The notes below the pieces were generated by a model. The model was given only the letters and a program-made list of their open reading frames with translations. It did no database searches and was not told the origin of the DNA. This document shows positions 1 to 7,960 of a stretch of 44,224 bases of DNA, piece by piece. Origin of the DNA: Roseofilum halophilum BLCC-M91. GTDB lineage: Bacteria; Cyanobacteriota; Cyanobacteriia; Cyanobacteriales; Desertifilaceae. The position numbers and the translations under genes were made by a program. The stretch's first letter is position 1. Every line of letters starts with the position of its first letter. The stretch lies in the NCBI RefSeq assembly GCF_030068445.1, contig NZ_JAQPOK010000159.1, positions 1-44,224 of the forward strand, read 5' to 3'.

Positions 1-39
1 TCCGGTTTCCGCAAGCGGACATGAAAATGAGTTAAACTA

Positions 40-157
40 GCGGGCAAGATGCCCGCACTCCCTCAATTATTTGATATTACTGGAGTTAAACTAGCGGGCA
101 AGATGCCCGCACTCCTCGAATTCTTTAATCTGACTGGAGTGGGAGCATCTTGCTCCC
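40..157. repeat. Three copies of an AGA-loop hairpin repeat
   Basis: Three short hairpins lie at 40-56, 94-110 and 141-157. The first two have stem GCGGGCA/TGCCCGC around loop AGA and sit in near-identical flanks (GTTAAACTA to the left, ACTCC to the right). The third has stem GGGAGCA/TGCTCCC and is in the opposite orientation, so its loop reads TCT. Related copies occur at 1239-1255, 30682-30698 and, broken, at 30729. They lie just downstream of the HEAT-repeat gene. Confidence 0.85.
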
Positions 158-199
158 TACATTTTTAATTATGGTATTCAAGCGGATTTGATATAATTA

Positions 200-1138
200 T
201 TAATTGTCCCAATCATCCTCTTCTGAGGCGCTATTTTCCAGTTTAGTCATTGCTAGTTTAATGACTTGGGCAACAGAGGGTTCGCTCTCTTGGGTTAAGG
301 CAGTTTGTAGGGAGTCTATCACGGTCAAATCGCCAATTTTCATTAAGGATAGGGCGGCACTTTTACGGCTTTCTATGTCGGAATGTTGTAGGAGTTCTAA
401 TAATTGGGGAATGGCGTTGGTATATTTCAAATTGCCTAAGGCGGTTGCTGCTTCACAGCGCACGATGGAAGCGGGATCGTTTAAGCACTGTAATAATAAT
501 TCGAGTTCGCGATCGTTGTCACGATAATTATCGCGATTTTCTTGCACCACCTGCATCATCACTTCCACCACTGCTGCGCGGACTTCTGGGGAATCAGAAG
601 CTATTTGCTCATAGATGAGATCCTTGGCTTCCGAGCCAATAAATGCCAACGCCCAACCGACTAATCCCTTATAATTTTCGGGATGGTTGGCATCGGCTAA
701 AATCTCCAACAGAGCCGGAACCGCTACTTCTCCGGTTCTGGCTAAAGCGCCCACAGAAGAGCCTTTAACCACCATATCCTCATCATTGAGCAGAGCGTCC
801 ACCAAGGTGGGAACGGCAGTGGGATCGGCAATTAGGGTTAAGGTTTTGGCGGCTGCTCGTCGCACCACCGGATCGGCATGATTTCGCAGGGCTTCTAATA
901 ATACCGGGGTGGCAGGTGTGCCAATTTTTCCTATGGTTTCCGCAAAACTGAGGCGCACCATTCCCCTAGAATCGCCCAAGCATTCGACCATCTGCTGCAA
1001 AACTTGGCGATCGCCCCTATCAAACGCTTCAGCCACCATTTGCCCTTGCACACTTTGCAAAAACGCATCAGTTTCTTCAGCAGACAAACAGCCCAGGCGA
1101 TCGGCAGTAGAAAATTCAGCAGGAGAAGGATGATTCAT
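200..1138 (-). CDS. HEAT-repeat protein, CpcE/NblB-like
   Basis: This 312-residue protein is built almost wholly of HEAT-type helical repeats. Typical units carry the pattern VRRAAAKTL, VKGSSVGAL, VRAAVVEVM, VRCEAATALG and SRKSAALSL, about 30 residues apart, between residues 60 and 295. It has no signal peptide or membrane segment. In cyanobacteria such proteins are often related to the phycobilin lyase CpcE/PecE group or to NblB, which act on phycobilisome subunits. A second, shorter member is encoded at 30787-31470. The assignment rests on repeat pattern only; a general protein-binding scaffold is equally possible. The ATG at 1138 is the first in frame. The acidic tail (SASEEDDWDN) is probably disordered. 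Confidence 0.8.
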   Translation of the reverse strand: MNHPSPAEFSTADRLGCLSAEETDAFLQSVQGQMVAEAFDRGDRQVLQQMVECLGDSRGMVRLSFAETIGKIGTPATPVLLEALRNHADPVVRRAAAKTLTLIADPTAVPTLVDALLNDEDMVVKGSSVGALARTGEVAVPALLEILADANHPENYKGLVGWALAFIGSEAKDLIYEQIASDSPEVRAAVVEVMMQVVQENRDNYRDNDRELELLLQCLNDPASIVRCEAATALGNLKYTNAIPQLLELLQHSDIESRKSAALSLMKIGDLTVIDSLQTALTQESEPSVAQVIKLAMTKLENSASEEDDWDN

Positions 1139-1238
1139 GACAAACTACAGTCAGCATAAACCTTAATGATATAACAAAAAGGGTAAGTTTCCTCGATGTT
1201 AAAATAAGGATTATTACAGCTCGCTGTTGTGTGCCGTA

Positions 1239-1255
1239 GGGAGCAAGATGCTCCC
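1239..1255. repeat. AGA-loop hairpin repeat, GGGAGCA stem
   Basis: The stem GGGAGCA (1239-1245) and TGCTCCC (1249-1255) encloses loop AGA, with CACTCC following. It is the same family as 40-157, lying between the GT4 gene and the HEAT-repeat gene. Confidence 0.8.
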
Positions 1256-1302
1256 ACTCCTAAAACCTTTAATATCAAGGAATGAAAGCCTCTCGCTCAT
1301 AG

Positions 1303-1336
1303 GGGGCGGGTTGACAAACATCTGTAAACCCGCCCC
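1303..1336. repeat. Inverted repeat GGGGCGGGTT/AACCCGCCCC
   Basis: A 10-bp perfect inverted repeat (1303-1312 and 1327-1336) encloses a 14-base loop. It lies 25 bases beyond the stop of the GT4 gene. It has no T tract, so it is better read as a dispersed cyanobacterial hairpin repeat than as a classic terminator. A partial relative (GCCCGCCCCTGCTTAAT) lies inside the 3' end of the GT2 gene near 4343. Confidence 0.75.
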
Positions 1337-1360
1337 TACTTAATTAGGGTTTTGAATTGA

Positions 1361-2722
1361 CTACGGCAGAGCAAACCCCTTAGATTTCTTCTTCTTACCC
1401 TTCGAGGATTTCGGATTGCCATTTTGCATATACGCCTTCATCTGCGGAGTAAATCCATCTCCATTGGCATTGGGCAAATTACCCTTAGCCACATTTTCCA
1501 CAATTTGAATATGCTTAGGTAATAAATCCTTCAGGGCATATTTCTCCACAATTAACTCCCTCGCCTTTTGCCGCAAAGGAGCCATTTTCTCCGGATTATC
1601 TAAAGCCTCACCCACCCGTTTAGCAATCTCTTTCGGGGAGAAAAAATCCACCAACAAACCATTCTCGCCATCCTGGATCATCTCCCGTACCGGAGCCGTA
1701 TCGGAACCAACGATTAAACAGCCTGTGGCTAAGGATTCCATCATCGACCAAGACAGCACAAAAGGTCGGGTTAAATAGACTCGCACCGTAGAGGCTTGTA
1801 GCACTTGTAAATAGAGTCCATAGGGCAAAGGGCCGGTAAAATGTACCCGTGACATATCCAAGTTGTTTAGACGCTCTAACATGGCCTGTTTATAGGTCTT
1901 GCCATTGGGCAAAGATTTACCATAACAAACCCGGTCTTCTCCCACAATTACCACATGACAATTGGGGCGCTGTTCCTGAAGATAAATAATCGATTCCATG
2001 AACTGGGGAAAGCCGCGATAGGGTTCCATTCCCCTGGTGGCATAGGTGACAATTTCATCGACTCCGGATAAATCTAGGGGATCGATTTTTTTGCTAAATC
2101 CTTCACCAGTAAATTTTAGTTTTGCGCCCGGATTAGGCTGGAAATAATCGGTATCAATTCCATCAAAAATAACGGATAATTTACTTTGAAATTCTGGGGG
2201 AAATTGGGACTTTTGCCACTGGGTTGGGCACACGCCCCAATCACAGTTATATAAGTCTTGTAAAATCGAAGCGTTTTTAACCCGAATCCGACATAAATCA
2301 TCGGCAGAAAGGGGTTCTGAGGGATCAAAGTCGGCATCGGTTCCCCTGGCGTGATAAAACCATTCGTAGTAACATATTAGGGGAGTTTCAGGGAAAACTT
2401 CTTTTAAGAATAAGGTCGGGCCCCATCCGGAATGACCGTACATGATATCGGGAATAAACCCTTCTGCTCTCAGTTGTTCGGCGACTCGATATACACTTTG
2501 ACCATATAAAACGGCGCTCTCAAAAGGGCGAACATAGTGATGGGTTTCGGGTCTTGGTTCTCGACTGGGACTAAAGAGAACTTTTCGCACTCCGGCAATT
2601 ACCCATTCTGGGCGTTCATTTTTGGTGATGAACACGACTTGATTGTTGGGGTTGCTGCCAAAGACATGGGCTAAATGACGGAATTGGGCGGGAAAGTTTG
2701 GGTGTAAAAATAGGATTTTCAT
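1361..2722 (-). CDS. Glycosyltransferase family 4 protein
   Basis: This 453-residue GT-B fold glycosyltransferase is retaining if it follows GT4 rules and would transfer a sugar from an NDP-sugar to a growing glycan. The N-terminal domain opens with MKILFLHPNFPAQFRHLA, a usual start for these enzymes. The C-terminal nucleotide-sugar domain has the GT4 pattern RGMEPYRGFPQFMESI, HVVIVGEDRVCYG, VHFTGPLPYGLYLQVLQAS and SWSMMESLATGCLIVGSDTAPVRE, with the conserved glutamate in MMES and the DGENGLLVD loop. The C-terminus ends in an unusual lysine/serine tail (KSSKGKKKKSKG) that could contact membrane or nucleic acid. It is the last gene of a minus-strand glycan cluster with the sulfotransferase-methyltransferase and GT2 genes, separated from them by a repeat-filled 120-bp spacer. 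Donor and acceptor cannot be told from sequence. Confidence 0.85.
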   Translation of the reverse strand: MKILFLHPNFPAQFRHLAHVFGSNPNNQVVFITKNERPEWVIAGVRKVLFSPSREPRPETHHYVRPFESAVLYGQSVYRVAEQLRAEGFIPDIMYGHSGWGPTLFLKEVFPETPLICYYEWFYHARGTDADFDPSEPLSADDLCRIRVKNASILQDLYNCDWGVCPTQWQKSQFPPEFQSKLSVIFDGIDTDYFQPNPGAKLKFTGEGFSKKIDPLDLSGVDEIVTYATRGMEPYRGFPQFMESIIYLQEQRPNCHVVIVGEDRVCYGKSLPNGKTYKQAMLERLNNLDMSRVHFTGPLPYGLYLQVLQASTVRVYLTRPFVLSWSMMESLATGCLIVGSDTAPVREMIQDGENGLLVDFFSPKEIAKRVGEALDNPEKMAPLRQKARELIVEKYALKDLLPKHIQIVENVAKGNLPNANGDGFTPQMKAYMQNGNPKSSKGKKKKSKGFALP

Positions 2723-2764
2723 GGGTTTTAGTAAAGGGTTAGACAGATAGAGTCACGACGGTAA

Positions 2765-2791
2765 GGTGCGTTACGCTGTCGCTAACGCACC
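2765..2791. repeat. Palindromic repeat GGTGCGTTA/TAACGCACC
   Basis: A 9-bp perfect inverted repeat encloses a 9-base loop (CGCTGTCGC). It sits in the spacer between the sulfotransferase-methyltransferase stop and the GT4 start. A second hairpin motif, CCCCTTGTCTAAGGGG, follows at about 2809-2824. Both are dispersed intergenic repeat types seen in cyanobacteria. Confidence 0.75.
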
Positions 2792-2844
2792 CTACTACTT
2801 TATTTTACCCCTTGTCTAAGGGGGGTAAGGGGGGATCGTATGTT

Positions 2845-4308
2845 TCATATAGAGCGAAAATTGCTCTCATTTTGTTCAGGAGCGCGACAGATCCAAATAC
2901 AATCTCTGGGAACTAATTCCGTATTTTGTTCTAAGATTTCATAGCCCAAGGTGGTGAGGAATTTTTCCATAATTTCAATAGTCATGATGGAGAAGGCGGT
3001 TCCATCTCGTTTTCCGAGGAGATTATGGGGATAATCGTTGAGGAATTTTTCCCATCCAAGGGGGGAGAGGATGTTACTATGGTGGAATAAACAGAGCCTT
3101 CTTCCGCGCAAAAGTGGGGGAATTTGGACGAGATAATTGTAAATGTCTCGCGGTTCGATGTGAACCATGGTATCGTAACAGAAACAGACATCAATGCTGG
3201 CGGGTTGAATGCCTTCTAGGGTAAGTCCATTCAGTTTGATATAAGAAGTTCGATCGCTGCCTAGTCTTTCTTGGGTGGCTTTGAGCATTTGGGCGGAAAT
3301 GTCGGCACAGATTAATTCTTGACAATATTTCAATAATAGGGCGGCGGTTTTACCCCCACCTATGCCTATTTCGAGGACGCGATCGCCGGATTCGATGTAA
3401 GGTGCGATTAAATGGGTTTCGATAAGCTGTTCGTATTCAGAGAGGGAAGACGCTGCTCCGGCTTGTTTGCCGATCCACTCATCGCCAATATGTTGATAGT
3501 CTGGATCGGTAGATGTCCAAGTTTGGGCGTATTGATCCCAAGCGCCTTCATAGTCAATGGGGCTGGATGGTTTAGTCATAGTCCAAGGTAAGGGTTGACG
3601 AAGATAAGCAGATAAACGCTGGTTGTGAGGGGTAAAGTAGTCGGCGAGCTGTTGATAGAGTTGGGGGGAAACGTCGGGGTAGTCTCCCGCATCATAAACG
3701 GGGGTTTCTTTGAGATCGTAGGGCGGTAATTGCAGGAATTCATAGACTTGATTGACGATCGCCTGGGGATGGCGGTAAAAGTCCTCAGCTAGTAAAATTA
3801 AGAACTGTTCCGGGGGGAAATACTCGTACCAACGGAGGAGTTGATCCAGGTATAGTCCCCGGTCTAAATAACTGTAATGGCGATGGTTAAAGCTATGGTA
3901 AAAAGAGTTGGCTTGGATTTTTTCCACTTCTCCTTGCAGTCGCTGGGGTTCACTGGCGATCGCCGCTTCTAAGTCTAAAGATTCAAATCCCCATCGCCGT
4001 TCATGATAGTAATGGGAAATGGCCCGTTTTACCGGATCGCGCAATAACACAATTAGCTTCACATCCGGATACCATTGCTGAATCCGTTGGGGAACCGAGG
4101 GATGATAGAGATAGTAGGGACTCGCTTCCCCTTTGATTCCCGGTTGGGGAAATTGGCCTTCATACCAGGAAATTCCCCGGTCGAAGTGTAAGCTAAAGAA
4201 ATGGAGTTCCTTTTCCGTCGCTGCACTGATTCCTGGATGTTCAATCAGATGATGATAGAGGGATGTTGTCCCACTTTTTTGCGCTCCTATAATCAGGTAA
4301 TCCACCAT
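2845..4308 (-). CDS. Sulfotransferase-methyltransferase fusion protein
   Basis: This 487-residue two-domain enzyme begins with a PAPS-dependent sulfotransferase (about 1-240). The 5'-phosphosulfate loop is GAQKSGTTSL (8-17) and the 3'-phosphate motif is LRDPVKRAISHYYH (89-102), with RGLYLDQLLRWYEYFP as the usual later helix. The second domain (about 255-475) is a class I SAM methyltransferase: motif I is VLEIGIGGG (311-319), followed by LICADIS and IDVCFCYDTMVHI. No signal peptide is visible, so it should act in the cytoplasm. It starts 7 bases after the GT2 stop and is probably co-transcribed with it. The pair suggests sulfation and methylation of the same glycan or secondary metabolite. The fusion is clear because both domains lie in one open frame; the substrate is unknown. 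Confidence 0.85.
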   Translation of the reverse strand: MVDYLIIGAQKSGTTSLYHHLIEHPGISAATEKELHFFSLHFDRGISWYEGQFPQPGIKGEASPYYLYHPSVPQRIQQWYPDVKLIVLLRDPVKRAISHYYHERRWGFESLDLEAAIASEPQRLQGEVEKIQANSFYHSFNHRHYSYLDRGLYLDQLLRWYEYFPPEQFLILLAEDFYRHPQAIVNQVYEFLQLPPYDLKETPVYDAGDYPDVSPQLYQQLADYFTPHNQRLSAYLRQPLPWTMTKPSSPIDYEGAWDQYAQTWTSTDPDYQHIGDEWIGKQAGAASSLSEYEQLIETHLIAPYIESGDRVLEIGIGGGKTAALLLKYCQELICADISAQMLKATQERLGSDRTSYIKLNGLTLEGIQPASIDVCFCYDTMVHIEPRDIYNYLVQIPPLLRGRRLCLFHHSNILSPLGWEKFLNDYPHNLLGKRDGTAFSIMTIEIMEKFLTTLGYEILEQNTELVPRDCIWICRAPEQNESNFRSI

Positions 4309-4315
4309 AAACCGG

Positions 4316-5314
4316 TTATTGAGAGTCCTTTGGAAGGCTAGGCCCGCCCCTGCTTAATAATCTTTTAACATCTTTGCGGCATTTATGGACAAAAACTCGC
4401 AGGGCGATTCCCTGGGAACCATAACCGGCTTGCCAACTGCGCCAGCCCAGTTTTAGGATGGGCAAGCCGAAATTGAGGGGGCGATCGCCGAAGGGATTAT
4501 TCGCCACATCTTGGGTGAGGCTGAGGCGATCGCACACAGCCTGATTCAAATTACAATGGGTGATGTAGCTTCTTCCCGTCATTTTTCCCAGGTTCTGCCA
4601 TGCGGCGATCGCTTCCTGGGAAAGAGTCCCCGCATTTTCCACCACTCCCACCGTATTCGTCTCATGGATGCGGTATCGCACCAGGGGATAGGGAATATGG
4701 GCGATTTTGCCCTGATGGGAAGCAATCAGCGCAATCCACCAATCATGATACCAGTCGCCCCCATTTCGGGCAGGAAAAGGCAACAGCAGCCAGAGCAGTT
4801 GGGGACGAAACATGATCGTACATCCCGTAAGAGTGTTGCGGAGCAGCAGCAGTTGGGGGCTGAGGTTTTGGGGCGCTCTTTTCTCAAACTGCCAAGCGCT
4901 CCGATGGCGGGTTTGGTCTTGTGCGTCGATCAGCTCTAGGTCAGAATGGACTAAGAGGGCTGATTGGGACTCTAAAGCCTGCCATTGACGCTCTAATTTA
5001 TCGGGTAACCAAATATCATCCTGATCGCAACAGGCGATCGCCCCCAAACTCGGATCGTCTACGCATAACTGTAATCCCCGCTCAAAGTTACGATACGATC
5101 CCCTATTGTCCGAGTACGGATAGAACTGAAAACGCGGATCTTCAGCAATCATTTCCTGAATCTGGATTTGGCAATCTTGAGATGAGCCATCATCAACCAC
5201 ATAACCAACCCAATCTTGCCAAGTTTGCCCCTGCAAAGACTGGATTTGTTTTCGCAAATACTCCAAATTCGGGTAATAAGTCGCCAGAACAATCCCAATG
5301 TTTCGCTTCATCAT
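4316..5314 (-). CDS. Glycosyltransferase family 2 protein
   Basis: This GT-A fold glycosyltransferase has about 332 residues. It shows NIGIVLATYYPNLEYLRKQI at the start, VVDDGSSQD as the nucleotide-binding loop, and CCDQDDIWLPDKLERQ, the DxD-like metal site typical of rhamnosyltransferase-like GT2 enzymes. A later GGDWYHDWWIALIA segment holds the putative base. The open frame extends upstream to 5404, but those codons run into the divergent cNMP/EAL gene and do not resemble the family; the tandem ATG codons at 5314 and 5311 directly precede the conserved beta strand, so I use 5314. It is the first gene of the minus-strand glycan cluster. Donor and acceptor are unknown. Confidence 0.85.
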   Translation of the reverse strand: MMKRNIGIVLATYYPNLEYLRKQIQSLQGQTWQDWVGYVVDDGSSQDCQIQIQEMIAEDPRFQFYPYSDNRGSYRNFERGLQLCVDDPSLGAIACCDQDDIWLPDKLERQWQALESQSALLVHSDLELIDAQDQTRHRSAWQFEKRAPQNLSPQLLLLRNTLTGCTIMFRPQLLWLLLPFPARNGGDWYHDWWIALIASHQGKIAHIPYPLVRYRIHETNTVGVVENAGTLSQEAIAAWQNLGKMTGRSYITHCNLNQAVCDRLSLTQDVANNPFGDRPLNFGLPILKLGWRSWQAGYGSQGIALRVFVHKCRKDVKRLLSRGGPSLPKDSQ

Positions 5315-5381
5315 TTGAGTCAACAGCCAACTATAATTATGATAGCTGCCAGCAAACTCAGATCTATACTTGGGGAGCATC

Positions 5382-6644
5382 ATGATTTTTAGGGTGAAGT
5401 CCAAACTCTACGAACGGCTTCAAACGCGCCGGGTACAGGCGGGAGAGTCGATCTTCTATGAAGGCGATCGCGGAGACTTCGCCTATATTATTGAAGAAGG
5501 GCAGGTCGAGATTTGGACTCAGGTAGAAGACAAACGTCAAATTCTCAATCACCTCAATCCTGGTTCAATGTTTGGCGAAATTGCCTTAATTGATGGTCAA
5601 CCGCGATCGGCTTCTGCTACTGCTTTAACCGATGTTAGATTAACCTTGGTCACCAAAGAACAGGTTAATCGCCGCATTCAAGAGGCTGATCCTCTGTTGC
5701 GAATGTTGCTGTTAATGGTGATGCGCTATTTTCGCTCAGAAACGCAAAATTTCCGATCGCGGGGTAAAGCCTTAGCACCTAAGTTTTTTCTAGAGAAACT
5801 CTATCCTGACATCAATCCCCAAAAAGATATTTCGTTTCGACTCACCGAAGCGGTGGATTTGATTCGCATGGAAAATGAGCTACGGACTGCCTTAGATGAG
5901 CAACAATTCAAACTGGTTTATCAACCTATCATTGATTTAGAAACCCAAAGCATCACCGGGTTTGAAGCTTTAATTCGCTGGCAGAGTCCCAAACGGGGGT
6001 TTGTGCGCCCAGATGAGTTTATTCCCTTGGCAGAATCGACCTCTTTAATTGTGCCCATTGGCCAATGGGTGATCCAAACCGGATTAGAAGCACTCACGAA
6101 AATTCAAAAACGGGTTAACCACCCCGTGAGCATGAGTTTTAATATTGCCAGTCGCCAAATTGAAGAGCCAAATTTTTTGGAATTTCTACTCGATTGTGCA
6201 GAGAAATATAGACTCGATTATCAGCAAGTGAAGCTAGAAATTTTAGAGCGAACTTTATTTGACAGCGAACGAGCGATCGCCTGGGTGCAGCAATGCCATG
6301 CTTTAGGATTTCCTTTGGTTCTGGATGATTTTGGTACAGGATATTCCAGTTTACAGTATCTGAATGAATATAATCTCAATACCCTAAAAATTGATAAGTC
6401 CTTTGTTCAAGGAATGAATGTTGAGTCCAACAATAAAAGCTGTAGTATTTGTCAAGCCATTGTCAATTTATCCAAAACCTTGGGAATGACCGTCGTTGCT
6501 GAAGGCATAGAAACCGATGAACATCTACAAGCGCTCAAATCCTTTGGCTGTACTTACGGTCAGGGGTATTTCTTTTCACGACCCGTTCCCTTAGAAGAGG
6601 CGATCGCCCTGTTTGAAGACCCTCGGTTTAGCTCTGGGGAATGA
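5382..6644 (+). CDS. Cyclic nucleotide-binding/EAL c-di-GMP phosphodiesterase
   Basis: This 420-residue signalling protein has an N-terminal cNMP-binding domain (about 8-122). Its phosphate-binding cassette is FGEIALIDGQPRSASATA with the phosphate-binding arginine present. A C-terminal EAL domain (about 162-405) follows. EAL catalytic motifs appear intact: FEALIRW (Glu at about 195), LDDFGTGYSSLQ, LKIDKSFVQG, VVAEGIET and GYFFSRP. It likely hydrolyses c-di-GMP under control of cAMP or cGMP binding and is soluble. I chose ATG 5382 over the upstream TTG at 5370 because GGGGAG lies 4 bases before it. It diverges from the GT2 gene across 67 bases, so c-di-GMP control of the glycan cluster is possible but only inferred. 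The stop lies inside a GAGTAAT-type heptamer tract. Confidence 0.88.
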   Translation: MIFRVKSKLYERLQTRRVQAGESIFYEGDRGDFAYIIEEGQVEIWTQVEDKRQILNHLNPGSMFGEIALIDGQPRSASATALTDVRLTLVTKEQVNRRIQEADPLLRMLLLMVMRYFRSETQNFRSRGKALAPKFFLEKLYPDINPQKDISFRLTEAVDLIRMENELRTALDEQQFKLVYQPIIDLETQSITGFEALIRWQSPKRGFVRPDEFIPLAESTSLIVPIGQWVIQTGLEALTKIQKRVNHPVSMSFNIASRQIEEPNFLEFLLDCAEKYRLDYQQVKLEILERTLFDSERAIAWVQQCHALGFPLVLDDFGTGYSSLQYLNEYNLNTLKIDKSFVQGMNVESNNKSCSICQAIVNLSKTLGMTVVAEGIETDEHLQALKSFGCTYGQGYFFSRPVPLEEAIALFEDPRFSSGE

Positions 6645-6667
6645 GTAATGAGTATTGTTCATTGATA

Positions 6668-7048
6668 TTAAACTTCAATGCGGCGGTCTTTTTCAAACCA
6701 GTCCACAATATCCATCACCTTCAGATCCGTTATCTGCACTTGGGTTTCCTGGGTAATTTTCTCTAGGGGAACCCGCGCTGAACTCACCAGACGGGCAAAA
6801 AAATTAATAAAGCTCTCATCGAGATCGATCGCCTGCTGAATGTGGGAGTCGTGTTTCACCCAATGGGCGATCGCCTCCTCAGAAATTGTCTCTGGGGGTT
6901 GAGCGGTTTCTAGACTAATCTCTTTGAGAGCGCGACAGGCATAAATCGCCAGTCGCGTGGAAAACTTATCAGCCGAGGATAATAAGGCTGAATCAACCAC
7001 CATGGCTTCTTCTTCGGTGAGAAATTCTACCGGTAAACGGGAAGTCAT
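6668..7048 (-). CDS. Conserved-looking hypothetical protein
   Basis: I do not recognise this 126-residue protein. It is acidic, predicted mostly helical, and has no signal peptide or membrane helix. Visible features are LTEEEAMVVDSALLSS, a helix-rich centre (RLAIYACRALKEISLE) and a C-terminal segment LKVMDIVDWFEKDRRIEV. The open frame extends two codons further to a TTG at 7054, but ATG 7048 is preferred. It is convergent with the EAL gene and follows sufR on the same strand with a 50-bp spacer that holds an ATTAAAA heptamer tract, so read-through from the sufR promoter is possible. Codon use and HIP1 content match the neighbours. Confidence 0.7.
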   Translation of the reverse strand: MTSRLPVEFLTEEEAMVVDSALLSSADKFSTRLAIYACRALKEISLETAQPPETISEEAIAHWVKHDSHIQQAIDLDESFINFFARLVSSARVPLEKITQETQVQITDLKVMDIVDWFEKDRRIEV

Positions 7049-7055
7049 AATCAAT

Positions 7056-7077
7056 TAAAAATTAAAAATTAAAAATG
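7056..7077. repeat. ATTAAAA heptamer tract
   Basis: Three tandem copies of ATTAAAA lie just upstream of the hypothetical gene at 6668-7048 and downstream of sufR. The same heptamer type overlaps the 3' end of the GT2 gene at 15976. Confidence 0.75.
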
Positions 7078-7098
7078 GAAAGGGGCGATCGCCCAAAC

Positions 7099-7794
7099 TT
7101 AAGCAGACTCCGCCCGATTCATGACCGGTGCGATTAAATAACCACAGCGATGTTCTCCATCAATAATCCAATGGGTGCGTTCCACCTCACAATCCGGAAA
7201 CAGATCCGAAAACATCTCCAGTTCATGGCCACAAACCGTCGGAAACGATTCGGCCACATCGGCGATCGCACAATGATGTTCGGTTAACATAAATCCGGTC
7301 GATCCAGTCGAGTTCTGGGCATCCGGTTCTACGGCATACCATTGGGCCATATAGCCTTCTTCCTGTCGCAGTTGCACCAGCTTTTCCACCCGTTCGGCGA
7401 TCGTGCCACTTCTGAGGCGATCGCGGTAAACTTGCGCTTTACGCTGCCATTGTTTCTGTAAAATCGACCCCACTTGGTCTTTGCCCACAGTTTCCGCTAA
7501 AGTATCCAGAAGAGCCACAGCAAACTCACCGTGATTATTCCCGAAGCGATCGCGCCCCTTCCGACTCAGGGAATACCAATGTTGGGGCCGTCCCATCGAA
7601 GTCTGTCCATCCTTATCCCCATGCACAACCTCATACTCAATCAACTCCTCCCCCTCCAAGTCCTTCAGGTGTCGCCGAATCGCCTGGGGACTCACCCCCA
7701 AAGCCTCAGCTAACCCCAAAGCTGTCGCTCGGCCATCCTTGAGTAGGTACTCCAGAATGGTCTGTTTCGTCGAAATTTGGTGAGCTGTTCCCAT
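7099..7794 (-). CDS. sufR: Fe-S cluster-sensing repressor SufR
   Basis: This is a DeoR-like winged-helix repressor of the suf operon, 231 residues from ATG 7794. The N-terminal helix-turn-helix is TALGLAEALGVSPQAIRRHLKDLEGEELI. The C-terminal half has four cysteines spaced CX12CX13CX14C (HHC...TVC...PDC...HRC), the signature SufR uses to hold a 4Fe-4S cluster. It is known to repress sufBCDS and itself when it carries the cluster. It is divergent from ftrC-sufB, and the shared spacer has two CAAC-N6-GTTG operators, the known SufR site. A GTG at 7803 would add three residues, but ATG 7794 has GAAG just upstream. Confidence 0.95.
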   Translation of the reverse strand: MGTAHQISTKQTILEYLLKDGRATALGLAEALGVSPQAIRRHLKDLEGEELIEYEVVHGDKDGQTSMGRPQHWYSLSRKGRDRFGNNHGEFAVALLDTLAETVGKDQVGSILQKQWQRKAQVYRDRLRSGTIAERVEKLVQLRQEEGYMAQWYAVEPDAQNSTGSTGFMLTEHHCAIADVAESFPTVCGHELEMFSDLFPDCEVERTHWIIDGEHRCGYLIAPVMNRAESA

Positions 7795-7833
7795 GATCTT
7801 CACAAAACTTAATCACCACTACAGGGTATACAC

Positions 7834-7851
7834 AATCCCAAAATTGGGATT
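7834..7851. promoter_or_regulatory. Palindrome AATCCCAA-AA-TTGGGATT next to SufR operator
   Basis: A perfect 8-bp inverted repeat with a 2-base centre lies between the sufR start and the first SufR operator. It overlaps the first base of the TTGACA -35 element. It does not match CAAC-N6-GTTG, so it may bind a different regulator or may lie in the sufR leader. Confidence 0.5.
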
Positions 7852-7880
7852 TGACAACAAACTTGTTGCTAAACTACGCT
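7851..7880 (+). promoter_or_regulatory. Candidate ftrC-suf promoter
   Basis: A consensus -35 TTGACA (7851-7856) is followed after 18 bases by TACGCT (7875-7880), which keeps the key -10 positions TA...T. The first SufR operator (7855-7868) overlaps the -35 and spacer, as expected for repression. The start site is predicted, not shown. Confidence 0.55.
7855..7868. promoter_or_regulatory. SufR operator 1 (CAAC-N6-GTTG)
   Basis: CAAC (7855-7858), six bases, GTTG (7865-7868) is a perfect match to the known SufR inverted repeat. It overlaps the candidate -35 element of the ftrC-suf promoter. Confidence 0.88.
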
Positions 7881-7895
7881 AAAATCATACTAAAG

Positions 7896-7909
7896 CAACA
7901 TGCAAGTTG
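7896..7909. promoter_or_regulatory. SufR operator 2 (CAAC-N6-GTTG)
   Basis: A second perfect CAAC-N6-GTTG (7896-7899 and 7906-7909) lies with its centre 41 bp from the first, about four helical turns, so both sites face the same side of the DNA. It would lie just past the predicted transcription start. Confidence 0.85.
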
Positions 7910-7960
7910 TTTAAACCCATTATACTCGTTTAATTCTGTTCATTCATTAAGAATTTGCCC

